Assembly: GCA_945861195.1 (NCBI GenBank)
Contig: CAMATS010000166.1
Span: forward strand, 1-5,786
Source: Rhodoferax sp. OV413
Lineage (GTDB): Bacteria; Pseudomonadota; Gammaproteobacteria; Burkholderiales; Burkholderiaceae_C
Length of the DNA: 5,786 nt
Direction of reading: 5' to 3'
Shown: positions 5,585 to 5,786 of the stretch, in pieces
How the letters are laid out: each line of letters begins with the position of its first letter
Numbering within the stretch: position 1 is the stretch's first letter
Made by a program: the position numbers and the translations under genes
Notes under the pieces: generated by a model
Databases searched by the model: none
Told to the model about the DNA's origin: nothing
The model's input: the letters and a program-made list of their open reading frames with translations, nothing else

Positions 5585-5786
5585 TCAGGCTGCTTCCCGG
5601 TAAAAACCCGGCCCGTGCAGGCCTCGGGCGGGCAGCTGCAGAACGCTGTCCCGAATGGCGCTGATGTGCTCGGGCGTGGTGCCGCAACAGCCGCCAACGA
5701 TATTGATCAGCCCCTCAGCTGCGAACTCATGCAGCAGCCGGCTGGTGTCGCTGGGGGTTTCATCAAAGCCGGTCTCGCTCATCGGG
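5585..5786 (-). CDS. metH: Homocysteine S-methyltransferase domain, small piece of split methionine synthase (C-terminal part)
   Basis: The frame is open to the right edge on the minus strand and ends at TGA (5587-5585), giving the last 66 or so residues of a protein that starts outside the window. An ATG at 5782 is internal, since a Pro codon of the family pattern (PMSETGFDETP) precedes it. The stretch NIVGGCCGTTPEHI contains the paired cysteines that, with an upstream Cys, bind the catalytic zinc activating homocysteine (Cys310/Cys311 in E. coli MetH); the pair is encoded at 5689-5684. The piece ends about 35 residues after this motif, where E. coli MetH continues into the linker and folate domain. 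Those later domains are encoded by the separate gene at 1934-4726 on the same strand. BhmT/MmuM-type methyltransferases share the GGCCG motif, but the neighbouring large MetH piece makes the split-MetH reading much more likely. Confidence 0.92.
   Translation of the reverse strand, partial: PMSETGFDETPSDTSRLLHEFAAEGLINIVGGCCGTTPEHISAIRDSVLQLPARGLHGPGFYREAA

Overview
The window is GC-rich chromosomal DNA that looks like a beta-proteobacterium of the Burkholderiales, most likely a Comamonadaceae relative. The grounds are a methionine synthase split into two genes, an S-adenosylhomocysteine (SAH) riboswitch, and protein sequences that read like Burkholderiales versions of their families. The genus cannot be fixed from the sequence alone. 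No IS element, phage gene, CRISPR array, tRNA or rRNA was found; this is core or near-core DNA, not an island.

Layout, left to right. (1) 1-600, plus strand: the C-terminal 199 residues of a GMC-family FAD-dependent alcohol/choline dehydrogenase-like enzyme, cut by the left edge. (2) 601-736: a short gap with a small G+C hairpin and T-run (likely terminator) and a GATAAT box just before the next gene. (3) 737-1942, plus: a 12-helix major facilitator superfamily transporter of unknown substrate. (4) 1934-4726, minus: the large subunit gene of split cobalamin-dependent methionine synthase (folate, B12 and AdoMet-activation domains, without the homocysteine domain). It overlaps the transporter tail to tail by 9 nt. 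(5) 4727-4906: a control region. On the minus strand it holds a -10-like box, an SAH riboswitch aptamer and a hairpin that masks the metH ribosome binding site. (6) 4907-5524, plus: a glutathione S-transferase-like protein. (7) 5585-5786, minus: the C-terminal end of the small methionine synthase subunit (homocysteine S-methyltransferase domain with the zinc Cys-Cys pair), cut by the right edge.

How it fits together: the two metH pieces lie on the same strand and together supply all the modules of a full-length MetH. An oppositely oriented GST gene separates them, so they cannot form a simple adjacent operon. The riboswitch should sense SAH, the by-product of AdoMet-dependent methylation, and raise translation of the large MetH piece so that homocysteine derived from SAH is remethylated to methionine. 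The strongest signal in the window is this riboswitch: a 7-bp P1, a P2 hairpin, a pseudoknot with a compensatory base change, and a 9-bp hairpin over the Shine-Dalgarno sequence that shares bases with the pseudoknot. The riboswitch class is known; the local arrangement is the less usual part.
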